From: Dawidia cretensis
GTDB taxonomy: Bacteria; Bacteroidota; Bacteroidia; Cytophagales; Cyclobacteriaceae
DNA: 64,000 nt
Direction: 5' to 3'
Assembly (NCBI RefSeq): GCF_018598175.1
Contig: NZ_JAHESE010000012.1
Coordinates: 1 to 64,000 of the forward strand
Position 1 is the first letter of the stretch; each line of letters starts with the position of its first letter. Both the position numbers and the translations under genes were made by a program. The notes below the pieces were generated by a model, which was not told the origin of the DNA, made no database searches, and worked only from the letters and a program-made list of their open reading frames with translations. This document shows positions 1 through 10,034 of this stretch, one piece after another.

Positions 1-1
1 A

Positions 2-2620
2 GATTATTCCATGCGCATCTGGCTGAAGCCCGACCGCCTGGCGGCATACGGCCTGTCCGTACAAGAAGTGCTGGCCGCTGTGCGCGAGCAAAACCTCGAG
101 GCCGCTCCCGGCCGGTTGGGTGAGAACAGCCATGAGTCATTTGAATATGTAATCAAATACCAGGGCAAATTCAACAAAGACTCGCAGTATGGTGAAATCA
201 TTCTGCGCGCCGATGAAGATGGCTCTGTGTTGCGTCTGCGCGACGTAGCGCGCATTGAGCTGGGCTCGTTCTCGTATAACCAAAACACTACCGTCAACGG
301 TAAGCAGGGCATCGGTCTGGCGATCTTCCAGACGGCCGGCTCGAATGCCAACGACATTCAAACCGAAGTAAACGAATTGCTGGAAAAAGCGAAAGCCGAC
401 CTTCCGCAAGGCGTACAGGTGTTTACGATCTATAGCACCAAGGAATACCTGGACGAATCGATTAAACAGGTTACAACTACTCTTCTCGAGGCGTTCGTCC
501 TCGTATTCCTTGTTGTATTTATATTCCTGCAAGACTTCCGCTCGACACTCATTCCGGCCATTGCGGTGCCGGTAGCGATCATCGGTACGTTCTTCTTCAT
601 GCAGCTCTTTGGATTTACCATCAACCTGCTGACACTGTTCGCCCTGGTACTGGCCATTGGTATTGTGGTGGACGACGCGATCGTGGTCGTAGAAGCGGTA
701 CACGCCAAGCTGCAGACCACCAAGCTGCATCCACGCGCCGCCACACTGCAATCCATGACAGAGATTTCCGGTGCGATCGTTTCTATTACATTAGTAATGT
801 CCGCGGTGTTTATACCGGTAGGCTTTATGCAAGGTCCGGCGGGTGTATTCTATCGCCAGTTCGCCTTTACGCTCGCGATCGCCATTATCATCTCGGCCGT
901 AAACGCCCTGACGCTTAGCCCGGCATTGTGCGCACTGTTCCTGAAGCCACATGTCGACCATGATGACCAGGGTCACGCGAGCCTGCCGCTTCACAAGCGT
1001 TTCTTCCAGGCATTTAATACCAGCTTCAACGCGATGACCGAGAAGTATATTCGCAGCCTAAGCTTCCTGAACCGTCGTAAATGGATTCCGCTCGGTGGCA
1101 TTGCCCTCGTTACACTGGCGAGCGTCTGGATGCTGATCTCGACACCCACAGGCTTTATTCCGAACGAAGATCAAAGCTTCTTCGTATTCTCCATCACCAT
1201 GCCCCCCGGCTCATCGCTGGAACGTACGCGGGAAGTGGTAAACAAGGTCGAGCACATCATGAAAGACCTGGAGGCTACTAACCACTACCTCTCGGTGTCA
1301 GGCCTGAACATCATTACGAACTCCATCAGCTCGAACTATGCGGTGGGCTTTGTGAAGATGAAGCCGCACAAAGATCGCGGGGAAGTCAAAGACATCAACG
1401 CCATCATGGGCATCGTGAACCAGAAGCTCGGCGCCGTCAATGAAGCGAACATCTTTACCTTCATGATGCCGACCGTACCGGGCTTTAGTAACCTGTCGGG
1501 CTTTGAGCTGATCTTGCAAGACCGCACCGGCGGCTCGCTGCATACCCTGAACGAAACGGCGCAAGGCCTGATCGGCGAGCTGATGAAGCGCCCCGAGATC
1601 GCCTTTGCCTTTACAACGTTCAACACGGCCAACCCGCAGTTCATGCTGAACATCGATGAGAAAAAAGCCAAGCAGCTCGGCGTCTCCGTCAATGACGCGT
1701 TGCAGACGCTGCAGGTATATTACGGCAGCACGTTCGCCTCAGACTTCAACCGCTTTGGTAAATTCTACCGTGTCATCATGCAGGCCGACGCGCAGTTCCG
1801 CGACGATCCTACGTCACTCAAAGGCATGTTTGTAAAGAACTCCTTTGGCGAGATGGTGCCGCTGAGCACGATCATCAGACTTGAACGTGTGTACGGCCCC
1901 GAAACCGTAACGCGTAATAACCTGTTCAACGCTGTTACCATCAACGGTGTGCCGAAGCCAGGCTATAGCTCGGGTGATGCCATCAAGGCCGTAGAAGAAG
2001 TGACCGCACAGTACCTGCCCCGTGGCTTTGGTTACGAGTGGGCCGGTATGACCAAAGAAGAGATCGCCTCTGGCGGACAAGCAGGCTTCATCTTTGCCCT
2101 CTGTCTGATCTTTGTATACTTCCTGCTGGCGGCACAGTATGAAAGCTACATCCTGCCCCTGTCGGTTATCCTGTCGATACCGCTGGGTATATTCGGGGTG
2201 TTCCTGTTCATCCGCCTCTTTGGCATCGAGAACAACATCTATGTACAGGTAGGCCTCATCATGCTCATCGGCTTGTTGGCGAAGAACGCCATCCTGATCG
2301 TGGAGTATGCCGTACAACGGCGACGCGCGGGCATGGACCTGGTGGCCGCAGCACTGGAAGCAGCGCGCCTGCGTCTGCGCCCGATCCTCATGACCTCGTT
2401 CGCCTTTATCGTAGGGCTGCTGCCGCTGATGCGTGCTACCGGTGCTTCGGCATTGGGTAACCGTTCCATCAGTACAGGTGCTGCCGGCGGTATGTTAACG
2501 GGGGTGGTGCTCGGCATCTTCGCTGTGCCAGTCCTCTTCGTCATTTTCCAATACCTCCAGGAGCGCATTTCGGGTAAGAGCCCTGAAGCCGCTGCCGTAG
2601 AACCGACCTCAACGCTATAA
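2..2620 (+). CDS. RND efflux pump inner-membrane subunit (AcrB/HAE1 type), 5' end outside window
   Basis: Proton-driven multidrug or hydrophobe exporter of the inner membrane. It works as a trimer with a periplasmic adaptor and the outer-membrane duct encoded next. The reading frame is open from the first codon of the window (residues DYS precede the first Met), so the ATG at 11 is internal. About 870 residues of a roughly 1,050-residue protein are present, with the first N-terminal helix and part of the porter domain missing. The TM4 motif GIVVDDAIVVVEAV carries the paired Asp of the proton relay, and AKNAILIVEYAV matches the TM10 region with its Lys. A repeated porter/docking layout follows 'STPTGFIPNEDQ'. 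The adaptor gene is expected upstream, off the window. The duct gene starts 11 nt after the stop, so the two are almost certainly co-transcribed. Substrate cannot be read from the sequence. Confidence 0.95.
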   Translation, partial: DYSMRIWLKPDRLAAYGLSVQEVLAAVREQNLEAAPGRLGENSHESFEYVIKYQGKFNKDSQYGEIILRADEDGSVLRLRDVARIELGSFSYNQNTTVNGKQGIGLAIFQTAGSNANDIQTEVNELLEKAKADLPQGVQVFTIYSTKEYLDESIKQVTTTLLEAFVLVFLVVFIFLQDFRSTLIPAIAVPVAIIGTFFFMQLFGFTINLLTLFALVLAIGIVVDDAIVVVEAVHAKLQTTKLHPRAATLQSMTEISGAIVSITLVMSAVFIPVGFMQGPAGVFYRQFAFTLAIAIIISAVNALTLSPALCALFLKPHVDHDDQGHASLPLHKRFFQAFNTSFNAMTEKYIRSLSFLNRRKWIPLGGIALVTLASVWMLISTPTGFIPNEDQSFFVFSITMPPGSSLERTREVVNKVEHIMKDLEATNHYLSVSGLNIITNSISSNYAVGFVKMKPHKDRGEVKDINAIMGIVNQKLGAVNEANIFTFMMPTVPGFSNLSGFELILQDRTGGSLHTLNETAQGLIGELMKRPEIAFAFTTFNTANPQFMLNIDEKKAKQLGVSVNDALQTLQVYYGSTFASDFNRFGKFYRVIMQADAQFRDDPTSLKGMFVKNSFGEMVPLSTIIRLERVYGPETVTRNNLFNAVTINGVPKPGYSSGDAIKAVEEVTAQYLPRGFGYEWAGMTKEEIASGGQAGFIFALCLIFVYFLLAAQYESYILPLSVILSIPLGIFGVFLFIRLFGIENNIYVQVGLIMLIGLLAKNAILIVEYAVQRRRAGMDLVAAALEAARLRLRPILMTSFAFIVGLLPLMRATGASALGNRSISTGAAGGMLTGVVLGIFAVPVLFVIFQYLQERISGKSPEAAAVEPTSTL

Positions 2621-2631
2621 TCTTTCCGCAT

Positions 2632-4059
2632 ATGCGCAGAAATAAGTATTTATCCACAAGTATATCCTTCGGACTGGCCGTAGCCCTTTTAGCGGGTTGC
2701 TCTGCCGGGAAGAACTATAAACGTCCTGAACTGAACGCACCCGCGCAATATGCTGCGGGTGCCAGCGACAGCAGCGCGGCGCTGCTGTCGTGGAAGGTGT
2801 TCTTTCAAGACCCTACGCTGGTAGGCCTGATCGACAAGGCACTGGTCAGCAACTTCGATTTGCAATTAGCGATCCAACGGCTGGAGGCTTCACATGCCTA
2901 CGCCAAACAGGCACGGTTGGCATGGCTTCCGTCGCTCAATGCACAAGGCACTGTATCGACCAATAATCCATCGAACAATAGCTTCACCGGCATACAATTG
3001 GGCTCAGTTCCTCCTCCCATTGGTCCCCTCCATCACCTCGAAGATTATACCCTCGGTGGTACGCTGTCCTGGGAGATCGACGTGTGGGGTAAGATCCGCC
3101 GCCAAAAAGAAGCCGCTGTAGCAACCTACCTGCAGAGCTTCGAAGCACGCCGCGCCGTGCAAACCGGGTTGGTTGCCTCGGTTGCCAACAACTACTACAA
3201 CCTGGTCATGCTCGACGCACAATTGGAAATCGCCACACGTAACGCAAACCTCAGCGACAGCATCGTGCAAATGATCCGCCTGCAAAAAACCGCAGGTGAA
3301 GTCACGGAGCTGGCCGTGCAACAAGCCCTGTCACAACAGCAAACCGCTGCACTGCTGGTACCGCAGCTGGAGCAGGCTATCACATTGCAAGAAAACGCAC
3401 TACGCTTATTACTCGGCGACTGGCCGGGTACCGTCACCCGCGGCACAGCACTCGACAGCCTGCTGTCACAAGATTCGCTGGCCACCGGCGTCCCTGCAGA
3501 TTTGCTGCGCCTGCGTCCCGATGTACGCTCAAGCGAGCTGGCACTGGTAGCGGCCAACGCCCGCGTTGGTGCAGCCCAGGGCGCCATGTACCCCGCCTTG
3601 AGTATTACCGCTACGGGTGGTCTAAACGCATTCGAGGCTTCCAATTGGTTTAAAACACCAGCGTCACTATTCGGCATACTGGCCGGTAACCTAACGCAGC
3701 CGATCTTCCAGAAGCGTCAGCTACGTACGCAACTGGACGTAGCCCGCGTAGAGCGCGAGCAGCGCGCGATCGAGTTCCGTCGCTCTGTTATGCAAGGTGT
3801 GCACGAGGTTACCAACGCACTGGTAAAGATCGAGAAGCTGCAAACACAACAGACTGTAGCCGACGACCGCGTAGAGACACTCGATCAGGCTGTACAAAAT
3901 GCCCAACTGTTGTTCCGCAGCGGTATGGCCAACTACCTGGAAGTTGTAACGGCCCAAAGCCGCGCACTACAGGCCGAGCTCGAGCAAGCCGCCATCACCC
4001 GCCAGCACCTCAGCGCACAGGTCGAGCTATACCAATCGCTCGGCGGCGGCTGGCAATAA
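2632..4059 (+). CDS. TolC/OprM-type outer-membrane efflux lipoprotein (NodT family)
   Basis: Outer-membrane exit duct of the RND pump encoded immediately upstream. The 475-residue protein has a lipoprotein signal peptide ending in the lipobox LLAGC (Cys near residue 23). Two repeats of the OEP type follow, with long Gln/Ala-rich helices ('LAIQRLEASHAYAKQARLAW', 'QQALSQQQTAALLVPQLEQA') and the hallmark 'LLRLRPDVRSSELALVAANA' between the halves. Length is normal for the family. The ATG at 2632 is the only start that gives a complete signal peptide. It lies 11 nt after the pump gene and is followed by a strong terminator, so this is the last gene of the efflux operon. Confidence 0.94.
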   Translation: MRRNKYLSTSISFGLAVALLAGCSAGKNYKRPELNAPAQYAAGASDSSAALLSWKVFFQDPTLVGLIDKALVSNFDLQLAIQRLEASHAYAKQARLAWLPSLNAQGTVSTNNPSNNSFTGIQLGSVPPPIGPLHHLEDYTLGGTLSWEIDVWGKIRRQKEAAVATYLQSFEARRAVQTGLVASVANNYYNLVMLDAQLEIATRNANLSDSIVQMIRLQKTAGEVTELAVQQALSQQQTAALLVPQLEQAITLQENALRLLLGDWPGTVTRGTALDSLLSQDSLATGVPADLLRLRPDVRSSELALVAANARVGAAQGAMYPALSITATGGLNAFEASNWFKTPASLFGILAGNLTQPIFQKRQLRTQLDVARVEREQRAIEFRRSVMQGVHEVTNALVKIEKLQTQQTVADDRVETLDQAVQNAQLLFRSGMANYLEVVTAQSRALQAELEQAAITRQHLSAQVELYQSLGGGWQ

Positions 4060-4090
4060 AGAGACTTTCTTCTATGTATTTTTTGTGTTG

Positions 4091-4124
4091 GGTCTTCCCG
4101 GTTCGCCGGGAAGACCTTTTTTTT
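4091..4124 (+). terminator. Rho-independent terminator of the RND efflux operon
   Basis: An 11-bp perfect stem (GGTCTTCCCGG / CCGGGAAGACC) closes a TTCG loop and is followed by eight T. It lies 31 nt after the stop of the outer-membrane duct gene. Confidence 0.92.
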
Positions 4125-4208
4125 CGGAAACGATCCATTCCAATTATTAACAACTTTATAAAACCAGAACGCAAAACACATCACACTGACAATCAGATTA
4201 TTACAAAA

Positions 4209-4232
4209 TAAAAAAGGCCCTGGAAGGGCCTT
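4209..4232 (-). terminator. Rho-independent terminator of the AT-rich membrane-protein gene
   Basis: Read on the minus strand, an 8-bp stem (AAGGCCCT / AGGGCCTT) with a 3-nt loop is followed by a T run (the A run at 4209-4213 on the plus strand). It sits about 45 nt beyond the stop of the gene at 4276-5250 and faces the efflux operon terminator. Confidence 0.8.
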
Positions 4233-4275
4233 CGTTGACGTTAAAATGTCGTATTTTATATAATTTCTTTCGTTT

Positions 4276-5250
4276 TCATTCTAGTCGTGATTTACTTAAA
4301 ACTAAGCAAAAACCCTGAGATGGCAAAAGCAATTCTCTGTGTTCCATCGTCAATTTCCCATCTACTTTATTCAACGTATGAAACTCTTTAACAGTTTTAC
4401 TGATAAACGAAATTTTGACATTTTCTGAATAAGAAATCGAAATAATCATTCCATTCGTAACCTTAGAAAGGCCAAAATCCTGCAGCTCGTTTGATGGAAT
4501 ATTTAATGGAAATTTTCTCCTCTCTGCTTTCCAGAACTCATACTCGTTATCACACTCCAGAAGCTTTTCAAACTTTCCAGAGCTCAATGTCTTAGAAAAT
4601 TCTTCGATCAAATTAGTCTCCTCACGGGTTGAACAGTTGGTGATCGTCATTTTGGTCACTTCTCTGTATGACGATTGATCTGTTTCATATCTAAATATAT
4701 TAATCCAGGGAAATTTTCCGCGTTCATCTATCGGAACAAGCTTTGCACTTGTTACTTGCTCATATGTCACGTAATCAATACCTCCATCGTTAACAATATC
4801 AATGTCATTATAGAATATTCGAAAATCCTCAAAATAATATTTATGATCCGATGGGAAATAATGTTTTAAAACTATGGTTTCTATTTTTTCGTTAATCCTA
4901 GGAAACTTCTGTGTGTAAAGAACTTTAGAGGTCAACTTCCATATATCTTCCAGAAATTTTCTATCCTGTTTTTCAAGATAATTTCTACTATATATGACCT
5001 TTGCAAGCTCCTCTTGAAAAATTCCAGAAAATTGAATGGATTTTAAAACAGCTGCAAAAATGCCGCTCGATAAAACTGCAACGCCAACAGCTTTAAGTGC
5101 CGACGGTAAAAATTTATAAAATCTATCAGAGAACGAAAGAGTCGAATCTGAGGTATCGGAGTTAAAATGGCCAATTAAAAAGAGTGAGATTCCTACGATT
5201 GTTAAAATCCACACAAGATTTTTAAATAGCCAGATTTTTACTGTCGCCAT
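4276..5250 (-). CDS. Unrecognised two-TM membrane protein with long soluble domain
   Basis: Function unknown. The 324-residue product has two hydrophobic segments near the N-terminus (about residues 9-27, 'LVWILTIVGISLFLIGHF', and 50-70, 'LKAVGVAVLSSGIFAAVLKS'). A charged, probably cytoplasmic domain of about 250 residues rich in Lys, Glu, Phe and Tyr follows. No catalytic motif is evident. The gene stands alone between its own terminator and the divergent mutase gene. Its base composition is clearly more AT-rich than its neighbours, which suggests horizontal acquisition. Two-TM anchors with a variable cytoplasmic domain occur in many accessory effectors, but nothing here specifically indicates defence. 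The coding call rests on length, start and terminator placement. Confidence 0.75.
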   Translation of the reverse strand: MATVKIWLFKNLVWILTIVGISLFLIGHFNSDTSDSTLSFSDRFYKFLPSALKAVGVAVLSSGIFAAVLKSIQFSGIFQEELAKVIYSRNYLEKQDRKFLEDIWKLTSKVLYTQKFPRINEKIETIVLKHYFPSDHKYYFEDFRIFYNDIDIVNDGGIDYVTYEQVTSAKLVPIDERGKFPWINIFRYETDQSSYREVTKMTITNCSTREETNLIEEFSKTLSSGKFEKLLECDNEYEFWKAERRKFPLNIPSNELQDFGLSKVTNGMIISISYSENVKISFISKTVKEFHTLNKVDGKLTMEHRELLLPSQGFCLVLSKSRLE

Positions 5251-5349
5251 CGGTTAAAGTATTTAGAGCTAATGCTACCCACAATATCAGAAAATTTCTT
5301 CATCCCGCTGCTTTCCTAACTCCTGTTAGCACAATAGCCCGCTTCTACG

Positions 5350-5357
5350 TATTTTTG
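5350..5357 (+). promoter_or_regulatory. Candidate -7 element (TAnnTTTG) of the mutase gene
   Basis: TATTTTTG matches the Bacteroidota -7 consensus. I see no convincing TTG at the -33 spacing. If it is used, transcription would start near 5361, which excludes the GTG at 5357 as a start codon and favours the ATG at 5378. Confidence 0.4.
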
Positions 5358-5377
5358 TGCATAACAATCGATTTTTC

Positions 5378-8300
5378 ATGCGTTCCGACACGATTACAGC
5401 CAGTAAAACTGAAAAAAAAGAGCCTGTTGCAGCGGGCCACACGGTTCAGGAGCCTTACAAACCGCAACACAAGGTGCGGATCGTCACGGCGGCCAGCCTT
5501 TTTGACGGCCACGATGCAGCGATCAACATCATGCGGCGGATCATCCAGACCACCGGCTGCGAAGTAATTCACCTGGGGCACGACCGCAGCGTGGAAGAAG
5601 TGGTGAACACCGCCATACAGGAAGATGCACACGCCATTGCCATGACCAGCTACCAGGGTGGGCATACGGAATATTTTAAATACATGTACGACCTCTTACA
5701 AGAGAAGGGCGCAAGCCACATCCGCATCTTTGGCGGCGGTGGCGGCGTAATCTTGCCGGAAGAGATCCGCGAGCTGATGGACTATGGCATCACCCGCATT
5801 TACACACCCGACGACGGCCGCGCGATGGGCCTGCAAGGCATGATCAACGACCTCGTTGAAAAGAGCGACTACCCTACCGGCGAGACCATCTCCGACGACA
5901 TCACACAGCTAACAACCTCCAACCACCCCGCGCTGGCGCGGTTGATCTCCGCCGCCGAAAACTTCTATGACAAACACCAGGATGTTTTCAAAAAGGTAAA
6001 CGAAAAGGCCGCTACATCTACAGCCCCCGTACTGGGCATTACCGGCACCGGTGGCGCCGGTAAATCATCGATGGTAGACGAGATCGTACGCCGCTTCCTG
6101 ATCGACTTTAAAGACAAGACACTCGGCATCATTTCCGTCGATCCTTCCAAACGCAAAACGGGCGGCGCGCTCTTAGGCGACCGCATCCGGATGAACGCCA
6201 TCAACAACCCGCGCGTATTCATGCGCTCGCTGGCGACACGCCAAAGCAACCTGGCGTTGTCTGCCTATGTGAAAGAAGCCATACAATCGCTCAAAGCGGC
6301 AGGCTTTGACCTCATTATCCTCGAGACCTCCGGCATTGGCCAAAGCGACACAGAGATACTCGACCATAGCGATGTGTCACTCTATATCATGACACCCGAG
6401 TACGGCGCCGCCACGCAGTTGGAGAAGATCGACATGCTCGACTTCGCCGACGTCATTGCGCTGAACAAGTTCGACAAACGCGGCGCGCTCGACGCCCTGC
6501 GCGATGTCAAGAAACAATACCAACGCAACCACCAGCTGTGGAACAGTCCGGCAGAAGGCATGCCCGTGTTCGGCACCATCGCTTCGCAATTCAACGACCC
6601 CGGCACGAACCAGCTCTACAAGCACGTGATGGACACCATCACTGAAAAGACCGGAGCACCGCTGCAAACGTCGTTCGAGATCACACGCGAGATGTCGGAG
6701 AAGATCTTTGTCATTCCTCCGCACCGCACCCGCTACCTGAGCGAGATCTCCGAAAACAATCGCAGCTATGACAAGTGGGTTAAAGACCAGGCCACCATCG
6801 CACAGAAGCTCTACGCCCTACGCACGTCAATGGACACCGTACGCGAGCTGGCTCCCGAAGACAAAGACCGCATCATAAAAGGACTGGACGAGCAATTTGA
6901 AAAGCTCAAGCTAGACCTCGATCCACGCAACTGGAAGCTGCTCGAAAACTGGCCTGCGCTCGTAGCCCAGTATAAAGGCCCGCTGTTTAAATTCAAAGTA
7001 CGCGACAAAGAGATCGGCATCAAGACACATGCAGAGTCCTTATCGCAGGTACAGATCCCCAAGGTTGCGCTGCCGCGCTACGAAGCCTGGGGTGATCTGC
7101 TGCAGTGGAACCTGCAAGAGAACGTGCCCGGCGAGTTTCCATATACCGCCGGTATATATCCCTTCAAACGCGAAGGCGAAGACCCTACCCGCATGTTCGC
7201 CGGCGAAGGAGGCCCCGAGCGTACCAACCGCCGCTTCCACTACGTAAGCATGGCGATGCCCGCCAAACGATTGTCGACCGCATTCGACTCGGTAACACTC
7301 TACGGCAACGACCCCGACTACCGTCCCGACATCTACGGCAAGATCGGCAACTCCGGCGTCAGCATCTGCTGCCTGGACGACGCCAAAAAACTCTATAGCG
7401 GTTTTAACCTGGCCGATCCCAAAACATCGGTATCGATGACCATCAACGGTCCCGCGCCCATGCTGCTGGGTTATTTCATGAACGCTGCCATCGACCAGCA
7501 ATGTGAAGTATACATCAAACAAAATGGACTGGAAGAAGAGGTAAAACAAAAGATCGCCGCCCTGTATAAGAACCATTCCGGCAAACAACCTGCGTACCAG
7601 GGTGCACTGCCCAAAGGCAACGACGGCCTCGGCCTGATGCTGCTGGGTGTAACCGGCGACCAGGTACTGCCGGCCGACGTATACCAAAAGATCAAAGCCG
7701 AAACACTCTCGCAAGTGCGTGGCACGGTACAAGCCGACATTCTCAAAGAAGACCAGGCACAAAACACCTGTATCTTCTCGACGGAGTTTGCGCTGCGCCT
7801 CATGGGCGACGTGCAGCAATACTTCATCGACCAGAACGTACGTAACTTCTACTCGGTATCGATCTCCGGCTACCACATCGCCGAAGCCGGCGCCAACCCC
7901 ATCACACAGCTGGCCTTCACCCTGGCCAATGGCTTTACATACGTAGAATACTACCTCAGCCGCGGCATGGACATCGACGACTTCGCCCCGAACCTGTCGT
8001 TCTTCTTCAGCAACGGCGTTGACCCGGAGTATGCCGTCATCGGGCGTGTAGCCCGCCGGCTGTGGGCGAAAGCGCTCAAGAATAAGTATGGCGCCAATGC
8101 CCGCGCCCAGATGTTGAAATATCACATCCAAACATCCGGCCGCTCGCTGCACGCGCAGGAGATCGACTTCAACGACATTCGCACCACGCTGCAGGCATTG
8201 TATGCCATCTACGACAACTGTAACTCCCTGCATACAAACGCCTACGACGAAGCCATCACCACGCCGACGGAAGAAAGCGTACGCCGCGCCATGGCCATTC

Positions 8301-8818
8301 AGCTCATCATCAACAAAGAGCTGGGCCTGGCCAAGAACGAAAACCCGCTGCAGGGCTCGTTCATTATCGAAGAGCTGACCGACCTGGTAGAGGAAGCCGT
8401 ACTCACAGAATTCGACCGCATAACCGAGCGCGGTGGCGTGCTGGGCGCAATGGAAACGATGTATCAACGCGGTAAGATTCAGGAAGAGAGCCTGCACTAC
8501 GAGATGTTGAAACACACAGGCGAGTTCCCGATCATTGGTGTGAATACCTTCTTAAGCTCGAAAGGGTCGCCGACGGTAATTCCGCGGGAAGTGATTCGTG
8601 CCACGACGGAAGAGAAGGAGTATCAGATCAGCATGCTGCGCGACCTGCACAGCATTCATGAGCAACGTGTGACAGAACACCTGGCACGTGTGCAGGCGGC
8701 GGCGGTACAAAACCAGAACATCTTCGAAATGCTGATGGATGCCTGTAAGGTTTGCTCGCTCGGGCAGATTACGAAGGCGCTTTTTGAAGTCGGTGGCCAG
8801 TACCGCCGGAATATGTAA
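5378..8818 (+). CDS. icmF: Fused B12-dependent acyl-CoA mutase with G-protein chaperone (isobutyryl-CoA mutase type, IcmF)
   Basis: Cytoplasmic adenosylcobalamin enzyme that interconverts isobutyryl-CoA and n-butyryl-CoA, with its own GTPase chaperone fused in. Domain order is that of IcmF: an N-terminal B12-binding domain with 'FDGHDAA' (His45 the expected lower ligand), a MeaB-like GTPase with P-loop GTGGAGKSS and NKFD, then the mutase barrel with '[11 protein letters not shown]'. The positions that separate the two mutase classes are Phe607 (RMF, where methylmalonyl-CoA mutase has Tyr) and Gln795 (QNTCIF, where it has Arg). Both are of the isobutyryl type. I chose the ATG at 5378 (1,146 residues). 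A GTG at 5357 is in frame but overlaps a promoter-like element. The gene is monocistronic, ends at a strong terminator, and points to branched-chain or butyrate metabolism. Many annotations would call it simply methylmalonyl-CoA mutase. Confidence 0.93.
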   Translation: MRSDTITASKTEKKEPVAAGHTVQEPYKPQHKVRIVTAASLFDGHDAAINIMRRIIQTTGCEVIHLGHDRSVEEVVNTAIQEDAHAIAMTSYQGGHTEYFKYMYDLLQEKGASHIRIFGGGGGVILPEEIRELMDYGITRIYTPDDGRAMGLQGMINDLVEKSDYPTGETISDDITQLTTSNHPALARLISAAENFYDKHQDVFKKVNEKAATSTAPVLGITGTGGAGKSSMVDEIVRRFLIDFKDKTLGIISVDPSKRKTGGALLGDRIRMNAINNPRVFMRSLATRQSNLALSAYVKEAIQSLKAAGFDLIILETSGIGQSDTEILDHSDVSLYIMTPEYGAATQLEKIDMLDFADVIALNKFDKRGALDALRDVKKQYQRNHQLWNSPAEGMPVFGTIASQFNDPGTNQLYKHVMDTITEKTGAPLQTSFEITREMSEKIFVIPPHRTRYLSEISENNRSYDKWVKDQATIAQKLYALRTSMDTVRELAPEDKDRIIKGLDEQFEKLKLDLDPRNWKLLENWPALVAQYKGPLFKFKVRDKEIGIKTHAESLSQVQIPKVALPRYEAWGDLLQWNLQENVPGEFPYTAGIYPFKREGEDPTRMFAGEGGPERTNRRFHYVSMAMPAKRLSTAFDSVTLYGNDPDYRPDIYGKIGNSGVSICCLDDAKKLYSGFNLADPKTSVSMTINGPAPMLLGYFMNAAIDQQCEVYIKQNGLEEEVKQKIAALYKNHSGKQPAYQGALPKGNDGLGLMLLGVTGDQVLPADVYQKIKAETLSQVRGTVQADILKEDQAQNTCIFSTEFALRLMGDVQQYFIDQNVRNFYSVSISGYHIAEAGANPITQLAFTLANGFTYVEYYLSRGMDIDDFAPNLSFFFSNGVDPEYAVIGRVARRLWAKALKNKYGANARAQMLKYHIQTSGRSLHAQEIDFNDIRTTLQALYAIYDNCNSLHTNAYDEAITTPTEESVRRAMAIQLIINKELGLAKNENPLQGSFIIEELTDLVEEAVLTEFDRITERGGVLGAMETMYQRGKIQEESLHYEMLKHTGEFPIIGVNTFLSSKGSPTVIPREVIRATTEEKEYQISMLRDLHSIHEQRVTEHLARVQAAAVQNQNIFEMLMDACKVCSLGQITKALFEVGGQYRRNM

Positions 8819-8850
8819 ACGAAATACCTAAACTGAGAAATACTTTTCTC

Positions 8851-8882
8851 CGCCGCGTCCATAAGGGTGCGGCGTTTTTTTT
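8851..8882 (+). terminator. Rho-independent terminator of the mutase gene
   Basis: Stem CGCCGCGTCC / GGGTGCGGCG (10 bp including two G-T pairs) with an ATAA loop, followed by eight T, 33 nt after the stop. Confidence 0.9.
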
Positions 8883-8965
8883 GAGTGGGTGCGAAAAAAA
8901 TATTGAAAAATGTTCCGCCAAATGGCAGGACGGTTCCTGTTTAACCTTCGCTTTTCACACCCTTT

Positions 8966-9057
8966 TCCCACGGATGTCCTACGGATGTCCTTACTTCCGG
9001 GGACCTTCGGTAGAACATCCGTAGGATATGTGTAGGACATCTATGGGACATCCCTGG
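8966..9057. repeat. 11-nt periodic repeat array in inverted arms (TACGG-N6 units)
   Basis: The left arm has two 11-nt units (8968-8978 CCACGGATGTC and 8979-8989 CTACGGATGTC). The right arm has four units in the opposite sense (9014-9024 AACATCCGTAG, 9025-9035, 9036-9046, 9047-9057). The arms include a perfect 12-bp inverted repeat, 8977-8988 with 9015-9026, which can extend imperfectly to 8966/9037 around a 26-nt loop. It lies in the 340-nt gap between the convergent mutase and TPR genes. I see nothing else in that gap beyond the mutase terminator. Confidence 0.75.
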
Positions 9058-9158
9058 GGGAAACTGGAAGTATCTCCCCTATTGCCGGCCATGCTTAGGC
9101 AACCGTTAAGTCAGTATAAAAATGATTGGGAGAACCAGCTGGAAATGCTGAGGATAAG

Positions 9159-10034
9159 CTATTCTTTCGTAGAGTAGCAATACTCTTTCAAATAGTCGAC
9201 AGCGTCGTCAAAACCGGCGTTGAAGGCCTTCGTTAGGGTGCTGCATCCTTCCTTCAACTGGTCATCTTCGACCAGCGCCAAACCTTTGTAGAATAACAAC
9301 GTAATATTGCCTGGTTCCTGTTTCAACCCTGCGTCAATATATTTCAGGGCCAGGCCATAGGCCTCCTGGTCAATACACATAGAGCCCGCAAACAAATATG
9401 TCCGGACGTAGGCAGGTTCCTTCGCAATAACCTGATCAAAGACGATTTTCGCGCTGTCCGGCCGTTGCTCGTATACATACGTCAGTCCGAGATAAGCATG
9501 CACTTCAGGATCGTCCTGAAGACGAAGCAGTTTACGAATCGAGGTGCGCGCTTCCGCATAACGACCCGCTTCTATCAATATCGAAGTGCGCCAACGGTCG
9601 ATGGCTGGATCACCGCGACGGCCTGCAGCAAACTCGTCCAGGTCCCTCAGGAGCAGGTCAAATTTTTCCAGGCCCTGGTATATATACATGCGCAGCAGCT
9701 TAGCCTGGCCGTCGGTAGGGTATTTACCAAGGTATTGATTCACGTCGACCAGCGCCGCGTCGAATTGCTCAGCACTGAAGTACGCATACGCCCGCTTGTG
9801 CAGCACGACGTAGTCAGACTCGTCCGCGTAGCTGGACTTTTGCAAAATCTTACTGTATAGCGCTATCGCACCGTCAAAATCTTCCCGCGCGGCGAGGGTG
9901 TCCGCCTCGGTTTCCAGCGCGGCGCGGCCTTGCTGTTGGGCAACGGCAAAAAAAGAACTCATTACCCAGGAAAGGGTAATGAGTCCGGTGATTATCGAAA
10001 ATCGAATATTACTTGCTGTTACGTTTACGCTCAC
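9159..10034 (-). CDS. Exported tetratricopeptide-repeat protein
   Basis: A 291-residue protein with an N-terminal signal sequence (hydrophobic 'IITGLITLSWVMSSFFAVA', likely cut before QQQG) and a chain of TPR helices ('LYSKILQKSSYADESDYVVL', 'AYLGLTYVYEQRPDSAKIVF', 'LKYIDAGLKQEPGNITLLFY'). It is probably a periplasmic or envelope scaffold; partners are unknown. The start used is a GTG at 10034 lying inside the last codons of typA (26-nt overlap), because the next ATG (9962) would remove half the signal sequence. The overlap suggests translational coupling to typA. No enzymatic motif is visible. Confidence 0.82.
   Translation of the reverse strand: MSVNVTASNIRFSIITGLITLSWVMSSFFAVAQQQGRAALETEADTLAAREDFDGAIALYSKILQKSSYADESDYVVLHKRAYAYFSAEQFDAALVDVNQYLGKYPTDGQAKLLRMYIYQGLEKFDLLLRDLDEFAAGRRGDPAIDRWRTSILIEAGRYAEARTSIRKLLRLQDDPEVHAYLGLTYVYEQRPDSAKIVFDQVIAKEPAYVRTYLFAGSMCIDQEAYGLALKYIDAGLKQEPGNITLLFYKGLALVEDDQLKEGCSTLTKAFNAGFDDAVDYLKEYCYSTKE

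Noticed and set aside
5251-5377. Cobalamin riboswitch before the B12-dependent mutase
   Set aside because: The gap is short and AT-rich and shows no B12-box-like conserved segment.
7040-8515. Long open frame of about 490 codons antisense to the mutase gene
   Set aside because: It mirrors the codon pattern of the well-supported mutase gene, has low-complexity Val/Gln/Gly composition and no recognisable domain.
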